A stretch of 64,000 nucleotides of DNA from Orbilia blumenaviensis (lineage: Eukaryota > Ascomycota > Orbiliomycetes > Orbiliales > Orbiliaceae). The position numbers were made by a program, and so were the translations under genes. The stretch is from positions 62,001-126,000 of the forward strand of contig JAVHNS010000010.1 in NCBI GenBank assembly GCA_036872755.1, given 5' to 3'. Positions 63,027-64,000 of this stretch are shown in pieces. Below the pieces are notes generated by a model. The model had not been told where the DNA came from and made no database searches. It saw only the letters and a list, made by a program, of their open reading frames with translations. Within the stretch, counting starts at the first letter, position 1. Every line of letters begins with the position of its first letter.

Positions 63027-64000
63027 TTAATTGTTCGCACGTTTTTCGCCTGGCGTTTCGTCAGTATCGCCGTTGTTTGACTCCGTCCTCTCGTTTTGCT
63101 TTTCGTGAGGGTGAGTGAATCTGTGGAGGGCCCGTTTCAGGAAACCATCCTTTGCATCTCCAGATTCTTTGGACTCGCTCTTCGAAGCGGCCTCTTTCAT
63201 CCTGTACAGAAAATTGTTAGAAGGAGAACATCAACATACAAACAAACCCCGTTGTGCACTTACATATCAGAAACGTTCATAATACGTTTGGCTTGGTGAT
63301 CTCCTAGGTCATCTGCGAGCATCTCAAGTAGGGTTCTTTGTGATGCAGTGAGCGATCTGCCAGAAAGCTTTGGGTTAGATGTGAGCTACAAGAGAGGGGA
63401 ACCCGCCTGGAGTGGGCAAGGGCAAATGCTTACTTAGGGAGGGAAACCCTGAATTCAACTTTTAGGTCACCATAGGCTCCCTTTCTACTTGTGAGCTTCG
63501 ACATTCCTTTGCCAGCGATTGTTATACGATCACCAGTTGTGGTTCCTGCTGGGATGTTGAGCTCCACATCCCCCTTCAAAGTCGGTATTTTTATTTTCCC
63601 CCCAAGAACGGCAGTAGTCATAGGTATTGTGGCAGTGTATAGGACATCAGCGCCACTCCTGCTAAAATTCGGATGTGCCTGAACTCTGATATGGACAAGA
63701 AGGTCCCCACGATGCAGTTTAGCCCCAGTAGTTGCACCGCCTTGGATAACTGGGGCATCTCCCTCGGAATCAACTTTAAGACGCATCCCATCATCGACGC
63801 CCGGTGGGATGTCCACTCGCACGGATTTTCTGTCTCTCAGAACTCCCGCCCCAGAACAGGTACCACAGTCTGAGCCTTTGGGAGTGACGATACCGCTACC
63901 ACCACATGTCCCACATGTTGATGCCATCTGGAACCCTCCCTGATGAAAGTGTATTCTGGTTCCAGTGCCTTGACATTTACCACATGCAGTTCGTTGAGCG
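63027..64000 (-). CDS. MDJ1: Mitochondrial DnaJ chaperone Mdj1 (3' part, 5' end beyond window)
   Basis: Hsp40 co-chaperone of the mitochondrial matrix Hsp70, stimulating its ATPase and preventing aggregation. Exons seen: 64000-63434 (continuing past the right edge), 63356-63264, 63201-63027. Zinc-finger repeats CGKCQGTG, CGTCGGSG and CGTCSGAG are followed by the substrate-binding domain (VDIPPGVDDGMRLKVDSEGD, GDLLVHIRVQAHPNFSR, GKIKIPTLKGDVELNIPAGT). After intron junctions come SLTASQRTLLEMLADDLGDH and a polar, charged C-terminal tail. FHQGGFQMAS between finger repeats is typical of the Mdj1 rather than Ydj1 type. The J domain and presequence lie outside the window, so the mitochondrial assignment is by family resemblance. 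Confidence 0.88.

Overview
The window is nuclear DNA of a filamentous ascomycete (Pezizomycotina). The evidence is the many short introns (about 48-80 nt) with GT..CTAAC/CTGAC..AG signals, the fungal types of every recognised protein (Zn2Cys6 regulator, Uap-type purine permease, desaturase-cytochrome b5 fusion, RPL7, DNA polymerase alpha, SMC2), and a bipartite base composition. A Eurotiomycete such as an Onygenales-like fungus is my guess, not shown.

Layout. Positions 1 to about 14,000 are an extremely A+T-rich tract with no credible gene. It looks like repeat DNA degraded by C-to-T mutation (RIP-like) or a centromeric/subtelomeric AT isochore. It holds tandem repeats and one perfect 104-bp inverted repeat. 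After a 1-kb transition the sequence becomes dense, balanced-composition euchromatin to the right edge. In order: kynureninase (+), RPL7 (+) with an intronic C/D snoRNA, POL1 (-), a GMC oxidoreductase (+), a CTF1/Far-like Zn2Cys6 factor (-), an RBM25-like PWI splicing protein (-), mitochondrial bS21m (+), MSP1 (-), PGI (+), gamma-tubulin complex GCP2 (-), MOB3/phocein (+), SMC2 (-), Rab GDI (-), mitochondrial uL29m (-), a small SAP30-like protein (-), a Uap-type purine transporter (+), delta-9 desaturase (+), and the 3' part of MDJ1 (-).

I rebuilt the exon chains by hand. For each complete gene the exon lengths sum to a multiple of three and family motifs run across the junctions, so apparent frameshifts in raw reading frames are introns. 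The genes are mostly unrelated housekeeping functions: DNA replication, chromosome condensation, spindle nucleation, vesicle traffic, mitochondrial translation and quality control, glycolysis, lipid desaturation and purine uptake. I see no operon-like or biosynthetic cluster.

The more unusual items are the snoRNA inside RPL7, the perfect inverted repeat in the AT-rich tract, two GC-AG introns (POL1, SMC2), coding micro-exons of 5, 14 and 18 nt, a stop-free 57-nt intron in the permease, and a C24 run two bases before the MOB3 start codon. I did not find a convincing, previously undescribed multi-gene system.
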